The notes: generated by a model not told the origin, from the sequence alone. A stretch of DNA of 64,000 bases from Larkinella humicola (GCF_008727875.1 NZ_VTWS01000007.1:248001-312000), one strand, 5' to 3'; numbered from the stretch's first letter, positions 51,175 to 61,229 are shown. Made by a program: numbers and translations.

Positions 51175-51738
51175 ATGAGCCATCGAAACGAATTGTCTTC
51201 CCAACAACGCGAAGAACTTCTGAAAATTTTAAAAGCCCGTTTTGAGAAAAACGCGAACCGCCACGCCGGGCTAGATTGGGCGAAAGTGCAGGCCAGACTG
51301 GAAGCGAATCCGGCCAAACTGTGGTCGCTCGACGACATGGAAAGCACGGGTGGCGAACCGGATGTGGTGGGCTATGATCAGAAGACGGACGAATACATTT
51401 TCTATGATTGCTCGGCGGAAAGTCCCAAAGGCCGCCGAAGCCTTTGCTACGACCATGCAGCGCTGGAATCCAGGAAAGAGAACAAACCGGCCAACAGTGC
51501 CGTTGAGATGGCGTCAGACATGGGCATCGAACTCTTAACGGAAGACCAATACCGGGCCTTGCAGCAACTGGGAACATTCGACACCAAAACATCGAGCTGG
51601 ATTCAAACCCCTGCCGAGATCCGAAAACTCGGTGGTGCGCTCTTTTGCGACCGTCGCTACAACACGGTTTTCGTCTATCACAACGGTGCCGAATCGTACT
51701 ATGCGGCCCGGGCGTTCCGCGGCTCGTTGCGGGTTTAA
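51175..51738 (+). CDS. DUF4256 domain protein
   Basis: 187 residues, soluble. It matches DUF4256 with SLDDMESTGGEPDVVGYD, FYDCSAESPKGRRSLCYDHAALESRK and GGALFCDRRYNTVFVYHNGAESYYAARAFRGSL. Several conserved aspartates, glutamates, a cysteine and a histidine could make an active site, but no function is established. It starts 48 bases after the DoxX gene on the same strand and may belong to the same transcript. Its stop lies 26 bases from the convergent sensor gene. Confidence 0.87.
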   Translation: MSHRNELSSQQREELLKILKARFEKNANRHAGLDWAKVQARLEANPAKLWSLDDMESTGGEPDVVGYDQKTDEYIFYDCSAESPKGRRSLCYDHAALESRKENKPANSAVEMASDMGIELLTEDQYRALQQLGTFDTKTSSWIQTPAEIRKLGGALFCDRRYNTVFVYHNGAESYYAARAFRGSLRV

Positions 51739-51764
51739 CCAGTCCGCAAAACCGCCACCATACG

Positions 51765-54700
51765 TTAGTCACCCAAAACCGGCAGCGTCATCTGAATCTC
51801 GGTGTACTCGCCTTCTTTCGAGCTGATTTCGATTTTCCCCCGGTGGAGTTGCACAATGTCTTTGGTCATGAACAGGCCGAGGCCGGTGCCTTTGGAGGTG
51901 GGTTTGGTGGTAAAAAACGGATTGAAAAGGTTGGCAATTTCCCGCTGCGGGATGCCTTTGCCGTTGTCCCGAATGCGTACAATAACGTGGTCATCAACCC
52001 GACTGGTAACAATCCGTACTTCGGGCATGAAGTCTTTGGTCAGCTTGCTCTTTTCAAACAGGGTATAATACGAATTGCTCACAATGTTCTGAACCACCTG
52101 CCCGAATTCGTTCGGTAGCAGGCTGGTTCGGACGGGCTTTTTGTCCAGATTCAGCACCAGATTGATGGCAAAATCCGGGTAATCGCCTTTCATTTCGTGT
52201 AACGCAACCCGGGCTTTGGTTTCGACAAACTGATTGAGATCGGTGTCCTGAAAATCCCGGGATTTTTCCCGCAGCAATACCTGCATGTCTTTCAGAATCC
52301 GGGTCGTACTGGCGCTGTGTTCCTGAATTTTAGCCAGATTCATCTTCAACACGTCCAGATCATCCATGATGTCGTCCCGCACATCGGCGCTGAGCACGTC
52401 CTGCTCCTTTTTAAGCCGGTCGGCAAATTCGTGGATGATTTCTTCCGACAACTGGGAGAAATTGCTAACGTAATTGAGCGGATTCAAAATCCGATCCACA
52501 ATGCCTTTGGTCAGTTGACCAACCGACGCCAGCCGCTCCTGACGGATCAGTTCGTGCTGCGTGTTTCGGAGGTCGTGCAGGGTATTTTCGAGATTCTCCA
52601 GCAGCCGGGTTTTGATGAAAGCGGCAATCAGGTGTTCCCGCAGATTCCCGATCATGCTGATGTCGCGCTGGTCGAACGCGCCCGACCGGGTGGTGTTTTC
52701 GAGCGTAATGAACCCTTCGATGTGGCCTTTGTTCTCGATCACAATGGTAATTAACGACTTGGGCGTATCCAGATCATCGATCGGATTGTTCAGCGGTTCG
52801 TAGTAAACGTCATTTTTCAGGTAAATGTCTTCGAATACTTCGACGGTTTGCGACAGGTAGCGGTTTTCGGCCTGTTCGCGCGTGAGCCCAACCGACGCCA
52901 CGTGCGACAACTCCAGATTACTCCGCAGCGCTTTGAAGAGGTATGAATTCGTCGGTTTGTCATACACCAGAAAGCTCGCGCTCGTCATGTTCCGGATCAC
53001 CGAAAACTTCGTTAGAATGGTCTGGAAGAGATTGGCGAAGTCGATTTCGGCATTGATCGACTGCACAATGAGGTCGATTTTTTCGAGCTGGTCGTTCTTG
53101 ATCGCCAGTTCTTCCGACTGCTTTTCCAGCTCCGATTTCTGGCTGACCACCTCTTCCGTCCGCTCCTGAATCAGCGTTTCCAGCGCCTGTTTTTCCCGCA
53201 TCAGCACCTTCAGTCGCCAACGCACCAGGAGGTAAATGAGCAAACCGGCAGCCAGAACAAATAGCGTGATCACCCACCAACGACCATACCAGGGCGGAAA
53301 GACCCGGAAGGAATAGGTCGCTTCTCGACTCGGGGTTTCATAAATATTCCGGGCGCGCACCCGAAACACGTAGTTGCCCGGCGGCAGGTTGGTGTATTCT
53401 TTCTTGCTTTCCGACGTCCAGTCCGACCAGGCTTTGTCGTAATTTTCGAGCCGGTATTGAAAAGTCAGTCCTTTTGCAATTGGAAAACTGGCCGCCGAAT
53501 ACTCAAAGCTCACGTCACTGAACTGGTTTTTCTCATCCAGCGTCTGGACTTTCCGAATCAGAGCCTGATACGGCAATTCGTATTTTCTGGCAATGGCGGC
53601 ATTGTACCGAATCACGCCATCGCGCCCGCCAAACCACACCAGCCCCTGCTGATCCAGGTAAATGACGTTGACCGGCGAGGTGGAAATCGGCAGAAATGGC
53701 GTCGTAAATTCAGTAAAACCGCTGCCCTGTTTTTGATACAGCGTCACGCGTTTTTTGTCGCCTTCCACCGTCCAGAGGTTCCCGCTCCGGTCTTCCATCA
53801 GGTTATTTTTCCAATACGCCGTCCCTGGTTTTTCCGTACCAAACGGATTGTAGGCGGCAAAGCGGTTTTGCTGCGGATTGTACCGATAAATGCCTTTTTC
53901 GTTGAAAACCAGCACGCCCTGCGTCGTAACCGCAACGCGGTTGTAAATCAAGGTGGGCAACCCCTGCTGACTTTCTACCACCTGAACCCCGTTGGTCGTA
54001 GCGGTCAACCGGTGTAAACCCGCCGTCAGCGTTTCGAGCCAAACCGTGCCGGATGGGTCTTCGTGGATGCCGACCACACGCTCGGAAAAATCGGAAATGG
54101 ACCGATAGGACGCCGGTCTTTCGCGGGAAACCGTGAGAATACCCGCACCGTTTTCCGTTCCGACGTACAGACGCGACGGGTCTTTTCGAGACACGGCAAG
54201 ACTAAGTGCGTACGATTGCGTCAAAGCCTGCGTTTGGCTACCGGTCAGTTGATAAACGCCTTTGCTGGTGGCGATTAAAAGCGAACCGGCGGCTTCGGCC
54301 AGCGAAAAACAGCTCATGTTCAGGCCCGGCACCGGGCGAACGGCCGCGTTGGTCAATTGAAAAAGACCATTCACCGCAGCCAGATAAACCGTGCCCCCCA
54401 TCCGACGGATGTCCATGATTTCGCCCGTCAGCCGCGACGATGTGCCGAACAGAGTCAGTTGCGAAGGTACCTCCATCTGCGCCAGACCGTTGTTGAGCGC
54501 CAGCCAGACGGTCCCTTCGCGGTCGGTAAACATCGCATTGACGAGCTGGTCGGTCAGCCCTTCGATGCCCCGAATGGTCTGTTTGAGCTGCCCATCGGGA
54601 TTCAGGATCAATATGCCACCCCGCAAGGTACTGATGGCCAGGCTACGATCATTCAACACCGCGCCACTGGTGGCCTGATGGGCCGAAAGAAAAGCGTTGA

Positions 54701-55436
54701 CCGGACTGCTGAAAACGTCGATGGTGTTGTTGGACAACTGAAAAAGGCCCTGGTTGCTGGTGATTAGCAGCGACTGATCCTTACTCAAAGGCAAGATATC
54801 AAGCAAGTCAAACAGCACCGGCACGTTTCCGTTCTGGCGGACCGGCGCGATCGAACCGTTCCGAAACACGCCTAATCCGCTTTGTTTCCGAAACAGATAG
54901 AGTGATTGATTGACCTCAAACGCCGACAGAACCGCCTGCTCCACGGCCCACTCGTTGACGGTTTTTCCGTTCCAGCGAAATACCCGGTTTTGGCAAATGA
55001 AGTAGATTCCATCCGGCATTTCGAGCACCGACAGCACCTCATCAAACCGGCTTTTGACCCGCTGACTCAGACTGACAAACCCGAGCGTTCCGGTGCTGTC
55101 GGCTTTCAGAACGCCAAATTCGCCATTGGCTCCTACGTAAATGGTGCCGTTTTTGGCCCGCAGCAACGCCGACACTTTCGTGATGTTGGTGGTCGGGATC
55201 GTCCGCCAGTTCAATCCGTCGTATTCGAGCACCCCGGCGAAATTGCCGACGTAAATGACGCCCCGCCGATCCTGCGTTACGGCAAAATTTTGCCCGTTCG
55301 CGTTGTATTGGTCGGGCAAATACAGTCGCGTCGGCGGCACGCCTTCATCCGCCCCGCCGGGCTGTCCTACCGCCATCCCGGCGTTTACCAGCATGAACAG
55401 GGCAATCCCACAAAGGCATGACACAAACCGACTCAT
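51765..55436 (-). CDS. Propeller sensor protein with GAF and His-less kinase core
   Basis: 1223 residues with a signal peptide (about 1-24). Residues about 30-640 carry Reg_prop-type propeller repeats in the periplasm, about 665-730 a Y_Y_Y domain, about 735-757 a membrane helix. In the cytoplasm follow a coiled coil (about 765-815), a GAF domain (about 820-950) and a dimerisation region starting RLASVGQLTKG at 968. Where kinases have a histidine, this chain reads GIVDRILNPLNYV with D981, so the phosphoacceptor is missing. The HATPase domain is intact (N-box NEFGQVVQNIVSNS near 1109-1121, G-box DNGKGIP, GTGLGL). It may bind ATP but not autophosphorylate in the normal way. Last gene of the operon. 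Confidence 0.88.
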   Translation of the reverse strand: MSRFVSCLCGIALFMLVNAGMAVGQPGGADEGVPPTRLYLPDQYNANGQNFAVTQDRRGVIYVGNFAGVLEYDGLNWRTIPTTNITKVSALLRAKNGTIYVGANGEFGVLKADSTGTLGFVSLSQRVKSRFDEVLSVLEMPDGIYFICQNRVFRWNGKTVNEWAVEQAVLSAFEVNQSLYLFRKQSGLGVFRNGSIAPVRQNGNVPVLFDLLDILPLSKDQSLLITSNQGLFQLSNNTIDVFSSPVNAFLSAHQATSGAVLNDRSLAISTLRGGILILNPDGQLKQTIRGIEGLTDQLVNAMFTDREGTVWLALNNGLAQMEVPSQLTLFGTSSRLTGEIMDIRRMGGTVYLAAVNGLFQLTNAAVRPVPGLNMSCFSLAEAAGSLLIATSKGVYQLTGSQTQALTQSYALSLAVSRKDPSRLYVGTENGAGILTVSRERPASYRSISDFSERVVGIHEDPSGTVWLETLTAGLHRLTATTNGVQVVESQQGLPTLIYNRVAVTTQGVLVFNEKGIYRYNPQQNRFAAYNPFGTEKPGTAYWKNNLMEDRSGNLWTVEGDKKRVTLYQKQGSGFTEFTTPFLPISTSPVNVIYLDQQGLVWFGGRDGVIRYNAAIARKYELPYQALIRKVQTLDEKNQFSDVSFEYSAASFPIAKGLTFQYRLENYDKAWSDWTSESKKEYTNLPPGNYVFRVRARNIYETPSREATYSFRVFPPWYGRWWVITLFVLAAGLLIYLLVRWRLKVLMREKQALETLIQERTEEVVSQKSELEKQSEELAIKNDQLEKIDLIVQSINAEIDFANLFQTILTKFSVIRNMTSASFLVYDKPTNSYLFKALRSNLELSHVASVGLTREQAENRYLSQTVEVFEDIYLKNDVYYEPLNNPIDDLDTPKSLITIVIENKGHIEGFITLENTTRSGAFDQRDISMIGNLREHLIAAFIKTRLLENLENTLHDLRNTQHELIRQERLASVGQLTKGIVDRILNPLNYVSNFSQLSEEIIHEFADRLKKEQDVLSADVRDDIMDDLDVLKMNLAKIQEHSASTTRILKDMQVLLREKSRDFQDTDLNQFVETKARVALHEMKGDYPDFAINLVLNLDKKPVRTSLLPNEFGQVVQNIVSNSYYTLFEKSKLTKDFMPEVRIVTSRVDDHVIVRIRDNGKGIPQREIANLFNPFFTTKPTSKGTGLGLFMTKDIVQLHRGKIEISSKEGEYTEIQMTLPVLGD

Positions 55437-55457
55437 TGTTTCCAGCTATTGACACCA

Positions 55458-58016
55458 TTAATGTACACTCACTTCCTCCACCGCAACGGCTTCGTTCCGG
55501 CTTATTAACAGCTCGGCTTGCGACCGAAAACCGGCTACCCGACTGGCAAGACGGCAGCGTTCTGAATCGGGCTGTAGCAGCAACATCCGGTGCAACTCCC
55601 CAAACCGGGTCGGATTCAGTTCTTTCAGGACAAAGAACGCAGTTTCGGCGATCCGCTCCTCCGGTGACGAGACGTTGGCCACCAAAATGGTCGTCGGATC
55701 AGTTTCGTGCCAGACCAACAGTTCGCGAAGGACGACGGCTTTGAGTTCCGGCGTAATCTTGTTGAAATCCTTGTTGATGATGTCGTGTAGCCGGGCTTCT
55801 ACCGACAACTGTTGCTGCGGGTGATTGACCGCGCTTCTCCGCAGTCGCTCGGCGAACGAGATGTCCGAAAAGAGCGGTAACACGCTGCCTTTCACCTCTT
55901 CGGGCAAAGCCGTACTGAGCAATTCGATCAGATAGCCTTTGATTTCGTCGTTTTTTTGTGTGATCAACTGGCTGATCAGATCGAAGCGGTTGTCGCCGTA
56001 GAGGGTGGCCAGCAGGTTGAAAACGGTAGGAACGATCCGGTTTTTTTCGTCCCGCAACGCATTGATGATCGGCGCATTCCGGGGATACGAGTCCAGATCT
56101 AGCCGGGCCGCTGTTAACCAGACCAGCAAGCCCACCTGCTCGTCGAGTTGCAGCAGCACGTGGGGCCGTTCCAGCACGGTGGCGCGGTGATTCAGGTGAT
56201 TCAGTCCTTCAAACACTTTGTCGCGCACGACCTGAACGGGGTGGTTGATCCGCGCCCGCAAAAACCGCAAAGCCGCGTCGCCCCCCATCTCGTTGATCAT
56301 CCCAACGATGTGAGCCTGCTGTTTTCCGGACAAATTGGCCTGATTGAAAAACCGGGCCAGCGACGGAATCACAGCGTCGCCAACCGATAAAATCGCGGAG
56401 GTCGCCGTGTCGCGGTAGGATTCATCGAGCAGGTGTTCGAAGAGACGTGGCCACAATTCCGGTTTCCGCAACGCCCCCGAAGCCAGCAAAGCCGCCTTCC
56501 GGACGGTCGGATTTTCGTCGTACAACAGTGTCTGTAAGTGGGTGTAGGCATAATACCGCCCCGAATAGCCCAACTCCGTAGCCGCCAGCGCCCGGTCGTC
56601 GGGGTTGTCCGATTCGGCCAGCCGTACCATGCTGGAGAACGCCTGAGCCGAACTGAGCGATCGTTCGGCTTTGGGACGAATCGTCGTGTGATCAATGGTA
56701 TTTTTATACGCCAGCGTCGCCGACCGAATTACGGCGGCATTCAGAGTCGCCCGGTATTCGGATTGAATCCGGAAAGAAACCACCGCCCAAAAAACCAGAA
56801 TGACCAGAAGCAGATAGCTCAAATGAACGAGCGTAATGGCGCTGAAACTGGTCAGAATCAGCAGTAAAATGCCCGGCAAAATACTTCCCAGGGCCTTGGG
56901 ACCACCCTCGATGCGGCTTTGGATCAGCGTCCGTTCGGCCGACGGTATGGGTTGAAACAGCACCTGGAAAGCCGGTTCGCTGATCGACCTCCGTACTGAA
57001 CTCAGAAAAAAGCGACTCAGGGCAATCAGCGCAAAAAACAGGGAGGTCGTTCCGTACACGGTGCCATAAACCGCCCCAACGGTGTAACTGACGAGCAAAG
57101 CAATGGGCAAGATCACAATACCGGCCCGAATGGAATACGCACTGATTAGCCGGTTATACAGGAATGACTTGATAATCAATTCAATCACGGCACAGATTCC
57201 AAAAAACATACCCAGAAAACCGGCGAGCAGTTCCTTGTTGGGGAAAATCTCTTTCGACAGAATCGTGAACATGAATTCGACGTAAATCAGGCCAAAAACC
57301 GTGAGCAACGCAATGATTGCCAGCATCGACTCATACGATTTGCTCGCCATCGCACCGGTTTCGACCGGCTGAGTTGCGGCAACGAGTGAAGGCGGGGCCG
57401 TTGTCAGCTTTGGCTGGAAGCGTTTGTAGATGTAGGTCATCAACAAGGCGCAGAGCACCAGCAACACCAGCGCCAGCACCAGCAAATCGTCGGTTGAAAC
57501 GAACGTCAGCAGAAGCGGTACCGATAAATAACTCAGGATCGACGCAATGACGTCACCCGTCGTAATGAAACTGAGCAGTCGTTTGCTTTGGCCAAAATTG
57601 AAAACGCGCCCGGCAGTGGCCCAGAACGTGATGCCGTGGATGAAAACGAAGACGCGGTTCCAGAGGTAGAGCACAAAATAGACCCACTTGTTATTCAGGC
57701 TGCTGGCGGCCAGCAGCAAACCAGCAACGGACAGGAGCATGAACGCCAGCAAATAGCCATTGACGCGCAGGAAAGACGCTTTTCGGCGGAGGTAGCGTAC
57801 GCCCAGGCCGAGGACATAGACCAGCGATCCACTGGCAATGAAGGCCATCGGCAATTGATTACGCTCGAAATTGACCAGAAAAAGGGAGGTGGTACTGGCG
57901 AAAAACAGGGCGACCGCTCCTCCCATCAGCAGGGAGTAAACGACGAACAGCAACACCGTTTTGCCTTCGCCCGACTGGAGGTTGAGAAATCTATAGACTG
58001 AGTCCCGCCGGAACAT
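55458..58016 (-). CDS. Npt1/TLC-like membrane carrier fused to HEAT repeats
   Basis: 852 residues. The N-terminal ~425 residues contain about eleven to twelve hydrophobic segments like the MFS/TLC nucleotide-carrier type (NPT1-like), for example VLLFVVYSLLMGGAVALFFA. The C-terminal ~400 residues are helical repeats of HEAT type, such as DNPDDRALAATELGYSGRYY and DENPTVRKAALLASGALR. Classic Npt1 proteins in Rickettsia and Chlamydia exchange ATP for ADP, but free-living relatives may have other substrates. It lies 21 bases upstream of the sensor gene and overlaps the GNAT gene by 26 bases. Confidence 0.82.
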   Translation of the reverse strand: MFRRDSVYRFLNLQSGEGKTVLLFVVYSLLMGGAVALFFASTTSLFLVNFERNQLPMAFIASGSLVYVLGLGVRYLRRKASFLRVNGYLLAFMLLSVAGLLLAASSLNNKWVYFVLYLWNRVFVFIHGITFWATAGRVFNFGQSKRLLSFITTGDVIASILSYLSVPLLLTFVSTDDLLVLALVLLVLCALLMTYIYKRFQPKLTTAPPSLVAATQPVETGAMASKSYESMLAIIALLTVFGLIYVEFMFTILSKEIFPNKELLAGFLGMFFGICAVIELIIKSFLYNRLISAYSIRAGIVILPIALLVSYTVGAVYGTVYGTTSLFFALIALSRFFLSSVRRSISEPAFQVLFQPIPSAERTLIQSRIEGGPKALGSILPGILLLILTSFSAITLVHLSYLLLVILVFWAVVSFRIQSEYRATLNAAVIRSATLAYKNTIDHTTIRPKAERSLSSAQAFSSMVRLAESDNPDDRALAATELGYSGRYYAYTHLQTLLYDENPTVRKAALLASGALRKPELWPRLFEHLLDESYRDTATSAILSVGDAVIPSLARFFNQANLSGKQQAHIVGMINEMGGDAALRFLRARINHPVQVVRDKVFEGLNHLNHRATVLERPHVLLQLDEQVGLLVWLTAARLDLDSYPRNAPIINALRDEKNRIVPTVFNLLATLYGDNRFDLISQLITQKNDEIKGYLIELLSTALPEEVKGSVLPLFSDISFAERLRRSAVNHPQQQLSVEARLHDIINKDFNKITPELKAVVLRELLVWHETDPTTILVANVSSPEERIAETAFFVLKELNPTRFGELHRMLLLQPDSERCRLASRVAGFRSQAELLISRNEAVAVEEVSVH

Positions 58017-58563
58017 CCGCGAATTGTTTTTTAAGATCGTACTGCATGAAAAACAGAGGCCAGTCGGGTCGTTCGGGGGCGTTCCGCAATTCGCAAACCG
58101 TCGAAAAACCCAGCTTCGTCAAGGCTCGGATCCGAAAGTTGAGCTGCGTTGAAGCCACAATCACATCGACCTTTTTCTTTTCGGCCATCCGGATGCGCGC
58201 CCGGTCCAGTTGTTCGGCAAACCCGTTTCCGCGAAACTGGGGGTCAATCACCATCCGACTGAACGACGCAATGGTCTGATTTTCAAACCGAAAGCGGCTT
58301 TCGTTTTTGGGCAGCAGAAACGAATACGGAGCGGTTTCGATGGTTTCGTGAATGTTCATCCGGGCAGCCGCCACAATGACGCCGTTCCGGGTAATGACCC
58401 AGTGGTAAGCCGTTTGGTCGAGAGGTTCGATCCAGGTTCGATTGGAAAAGAAAAGGGGATTGGCACCCGGTTCGTTGATCCAGGCCCGCACGCGAAGCAC
58501 ACCAATTTCGTCCATCCGATCCGGATACGTTACCTTTTCCAGACAGTACTTTTCAGCAATCAT
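57991..58563 (-). CDS. GNAT-fold acyltransferase, possibly N-acyl amino acid/autoinducer synthase-like
   Basis: 190 residues from ATG 58563, whose first base pairs overlap the stop of the receptor gene in an ATGA junction; an alternative ATG at 58572 adds three residues. The fold shows VLRVRAWINEPGANPLFF, a central strand AYHWVITRNGVIVAAARMNIHE, the acyl-CoA loop SRMVIDPQFRGNGFAEQLDRARI and a late strand with LTKLGFSTVCEL. The GNAT assignment is firm. The early RVRAW segment and the long first half recall LuxI/FeeM-type synthases, but this likeness is slight. Between a receptor and a carrier gene, it may make or modify a small signal. Confidence 0.82.
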   Translation of the reverse strand: MIAEKYCLEKVTYPDRMDEIGVLRVRAWINEPGANPLFFSNRTWIEPLDQTAYHWVITRNGVIVAAARMNIHETIETAPYSFLLPKNESRFRFENQTIASFSRMVIDPQFRGNGFAEQLDRARIRMAEKKKVDVIVASTQLNFRIRALTKLGFSTVCELRNAPERPDWPLFFMQYDLKKQFADVPAGLSL

Positions 58564-61223
58564 TGATTCCATGTCACAGGGCCCGACTCCTTGGGTTTAA
58601 GGGTGTAAAAAACCGCCAGCGACAGAATCCGGCGATCCATCAGGAAACGGGAAGCGTACGTAAAATTATCGGCTTCCCGGATTCCCGGAACAAAGTATTC
58701 CTTGTTGAGCAGGTTGTTCACCGACAGTTGCAGCGACAAGCCATTCAGCAAATTATGGTAGGTAAGGTTCGATTTGAGTACCAGAAACGGGTCGAAACGC
58801 CGGGATGGGTTGTTGCTGCCCGCCGTTCCCGCACCGGTTTTTCTCGCACTGACGTAGTTGCCCGCCAGGTAAAAACTCAGCCGGGGCGTCAACTGGTAAT
58901 CGGCACCGGCGTTGGTCATAAAATCGGCGATGTCGCTGATGCGGAGTTTGGCATCTTCGTCATACGGGTTGGTGTACGTAAAATTCCACCAGATGTTCAG
59001 TTTGGCAGACCGGTAGCTGCCTTCGCCCTGCAACCCCCAGATCCGGCGTCGGCCAATGCCCTGAAACTGCTGCGTCATGCTGCCATTTTCCTGCATGACC
59101 TGGGCCGTTCCGACGGCGTTGCTGTAGTTGGCAAAATAACCGACCACATTGAACGACATCTGCTTCGTGGCCTGGAGGTACGCGCTCATTTCCAGGTTGT
59201 TCACCCGTTCGGGCAGTAGCGTCGGGTTCGGCAACCGACGGGTAGCCGTGGTGCCGTATTTCTGCAAAAACGACGCATCCTTGAAGGCTTCGGCATAAAT
59301 GGCCTTGAAAATCACTTTGCCCCGGTTATAAATAGCCGCCAGCCGGGGCGTTGCCACGGTGCCGTAGCCCCCGTTGCTCCGAATCCGGTTGTTATCGACC
59401 CGTAAACCGCCCACCAGTTTCAGGTCTTTGAGTGGTCGGTAGGTGACCTGCGAATACACCCCGATGTCGTTGGCTTTGAAGTTGTTGCCCCCCGCCAGTC
59501 CGGACGCATTGGCCACCGAGCCGGTTTCGTCGGCAAACATCAGCGTCGAGGTGATGTAATTGCCCTGAATCAACCCGCTTCGCAATTCAATCCCCCCGCT
59601 GACGTCGAGGTTGTATAAAGGACTCCAGAACAACCGGAGTTCGTTCCGAAACTGGGTCGAAATGCGGTATTGATACGTGGCTGTCGCCTTCGGAATCGAG
59701 TCTTTTTCCAGTTCCAGAAAACCGAGTCGCCCATTGTAATAGCCGTTGTAAGTCACCAGGTTCGTTGTGCCCTTGATCTCGTGCAGGAGGTACGACGAGA
59801 TGTTCATGATCTGAAATTTATCACTGAACGCCTTGTTGTAGGTAATCGAAAACGCCCGGTCCTGCGTCACCCAACGCGGGTTTTTCTCCGTCGAAATCGT
59901 GGATTTATTGGTATACCAGGGCGTTCCGCTTTCGTCGGTTTTCCAATTTAGAAACGAAATGGTCAGGTCTTTGAACTCCAGTTTTCCCCGAAAAAACCAG
60001 TCGCGTTTGGTATTACTGAACCCTACTGCATTGCCGTTCAGGGTGTTGCCAAACAGATTGTTATCCAACCGGGCGGCTCGTTGAGCCCCTTCGGGTGTCA
60101 GGCGCAGGGCCGTAGCCTTGCCATCCGGGGCGTAATCCACTTTATATAGGTTACTGTTTGGATAGAGTTTGGTCAGGTTCGTTCGCTGGAGGTACTGCTG
60201 CGCCCGGTAATTACCGCTGGCGTCGGTGCCAAGCTGGTCAAATTGGCCGGTGTAATCCCCCGCTGTCCGGGCATCAAAATTCCATTCCGGGTAGTCCGAC
60301 AAATCGCGTTCGCCGGATTGGTAAACGCGGCCCGTGACCGACAGGGCGACGTCGGCGTTTTTGGCCGTCAGCACGCCATCGACCTGATTCCGGCCGAGCG
60401 CGCCCGACCGGGCGTGACCGTTGAACGCCACCTGTTTGGCCGGTCCCGGCAGATTCCGGAAATTTTTGGTGATGATGTTAATGACGCCCATGAATGCATT
60501 GGCCCCGTACAGCGTCGAAGCCGGGCCGTAGATGACCTCCACCCGTTCAATGTCCGACAAGGGATACTGCGGAGCGATCAAAACCGTGTTCGAAACCAGG
60601 TCATTCTCCTCCACCCCATCGATCAGAATCAGCGTCCGGTCGTTGGACGTGGAGCGATAGCCCCGCTGGTAGAAATTGGTCGAGCCGATGCCGTTGCCCC
60701 GAATGACGTCAAAACCGGGCAGATCGTGCAGAATATCCTCCAGTGACTTGTAGCCCCGCTGGGCAAAATCCTTGCTGTTCAATACCGCCACCGTGGCCGG
60801 TACATACAACAGATTTTCCGCTTTTTTGGAAACTGACGTTACCTGTAAAATCTGCTCTTTCGATTCCCGCACCTGCTGAAAAAGCGTTTTGTAGCGCGGA
60901 GACGCCGAAAAATCGGGTTCAAATTTCGGATTGAGCGTCAGAAGCTGGCTGATCGACCGCGCACTTTGCGGCAGGGAATCAATCGCCAGGTAAGTCATCG
61001 ACAGAATCTTGTAGGCCTGCACACGGGCATATTCGCTGAACCCCTTCTCGACGCAGGGATTCAGGAGCGCAAACACCTCATCGAAGTTACCGGTCGCATA
61101 CCGTTTTTCAGCTTCCGGGATCACAGCCGATTCGTCGCAGTTGGCCTGCGCAAAGGTCGGCAGCCGAGCCCATCCCAGCAGCAAAAAACTCAGTATCAAA
61201 CCAATCGGGTAAAATTTAGTCAT
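58560..61223 (-). CDS. TonB-dependent receptor with helical N-terminal extension
   Basis: 887 residues with a signal peptide (about 1-25). Residues about 27-115 are helical with TPR-like pattern (EAEKRYATGNFDEVFALLNPC, later LSMTYLAIDSLPQSARSISQLL) and precede the plug (about 135-260) with VPATVAVLNSKDFAQRG and VEVIYGPASTLYGANAFMGVINIIT. The rest is a 22-strand-type barrel ending with a terminal aromatic region (SLAVFYTLK). No carboxypeptidase-like CarD domain, unlike SusC-type receptors. The receptor begins 6 bases after the STAND gene. Its TPR-like extension in the periplasm could bind a partner. Confidence 0.9.
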   Translation of the reverse strand: MTKFYPIGLILSFLLLGWARLPTFAQANCDESAVIPEAEKRYATGNFDEVFALLNPCVEKGFSEYARVQAYKILSMTYLAIDSLPQSARSISQLLTLNPKFEPDFSASPRYKTLFQQVRESKEQILQVTSVSKKAENLLYVPATVAVLNSKDFAQRGYKSLEDILHDLPGFDVIRGNGIGSTNFYQRGYRSTSNDRTLILIDGVEENDLVSNTVLIAPQYPLSDIERVEVIYGPASTLYGANAFMGVINIITKNFRNLPGPAKQVAFNGHARSGALGRNQVDGVLTAKNADVALSVTGRVYQSGERDLSDYPEWNFDARTAGDYTGQFDQLGTDASGNYRAQQYLQRTNLTKLYPNSNLYKVDYAPDGKATALRLTPEGAQRAARLDNNLFGNTLNGNAVGFSNTKRDWFFRGKLEFKDLTISFLNWKTDESGTPWYTNKSTISTEKNPRWVTQDRAFSITYNKAFSDKFQIMNISSYLLHEIKGTTNLVTYNGYYNGRLGFLELEKDSIPKATATYQYRISTQFRNELRLFWSPLYNLDVSGGIELRSGLIQGNYITSTLMFADETGSVANASGLAGGNNFKANDIGVYSQVTYRPLKDLKLVGGLRVDNNRIRSNGGYGTVATPRLAAIYNRGKVIFKAIYAEAFKDASFLQKYGTTATRRLPNPTLLPERVNNLEMSAYLQATKQMSFNVVGYFANYSNAVGTAQVMQENGSMTQQFQGIGRRRIWGLQGEGSYRSAKLNIWWNFTYTNPYDEDAKLRISDIADFMTNAGADYQLTPRLSFYLAGNYVSARKTGAGTAGSNNPSRRFDPFLVLKSNLTYHNLLNGLSLQLSVNNLLNKEYFVPGIREADNFTYASRFLMDRRILSLAVFYTLKPKESGPVTWNQ

Positions 61224-61229
61224 GTACGG

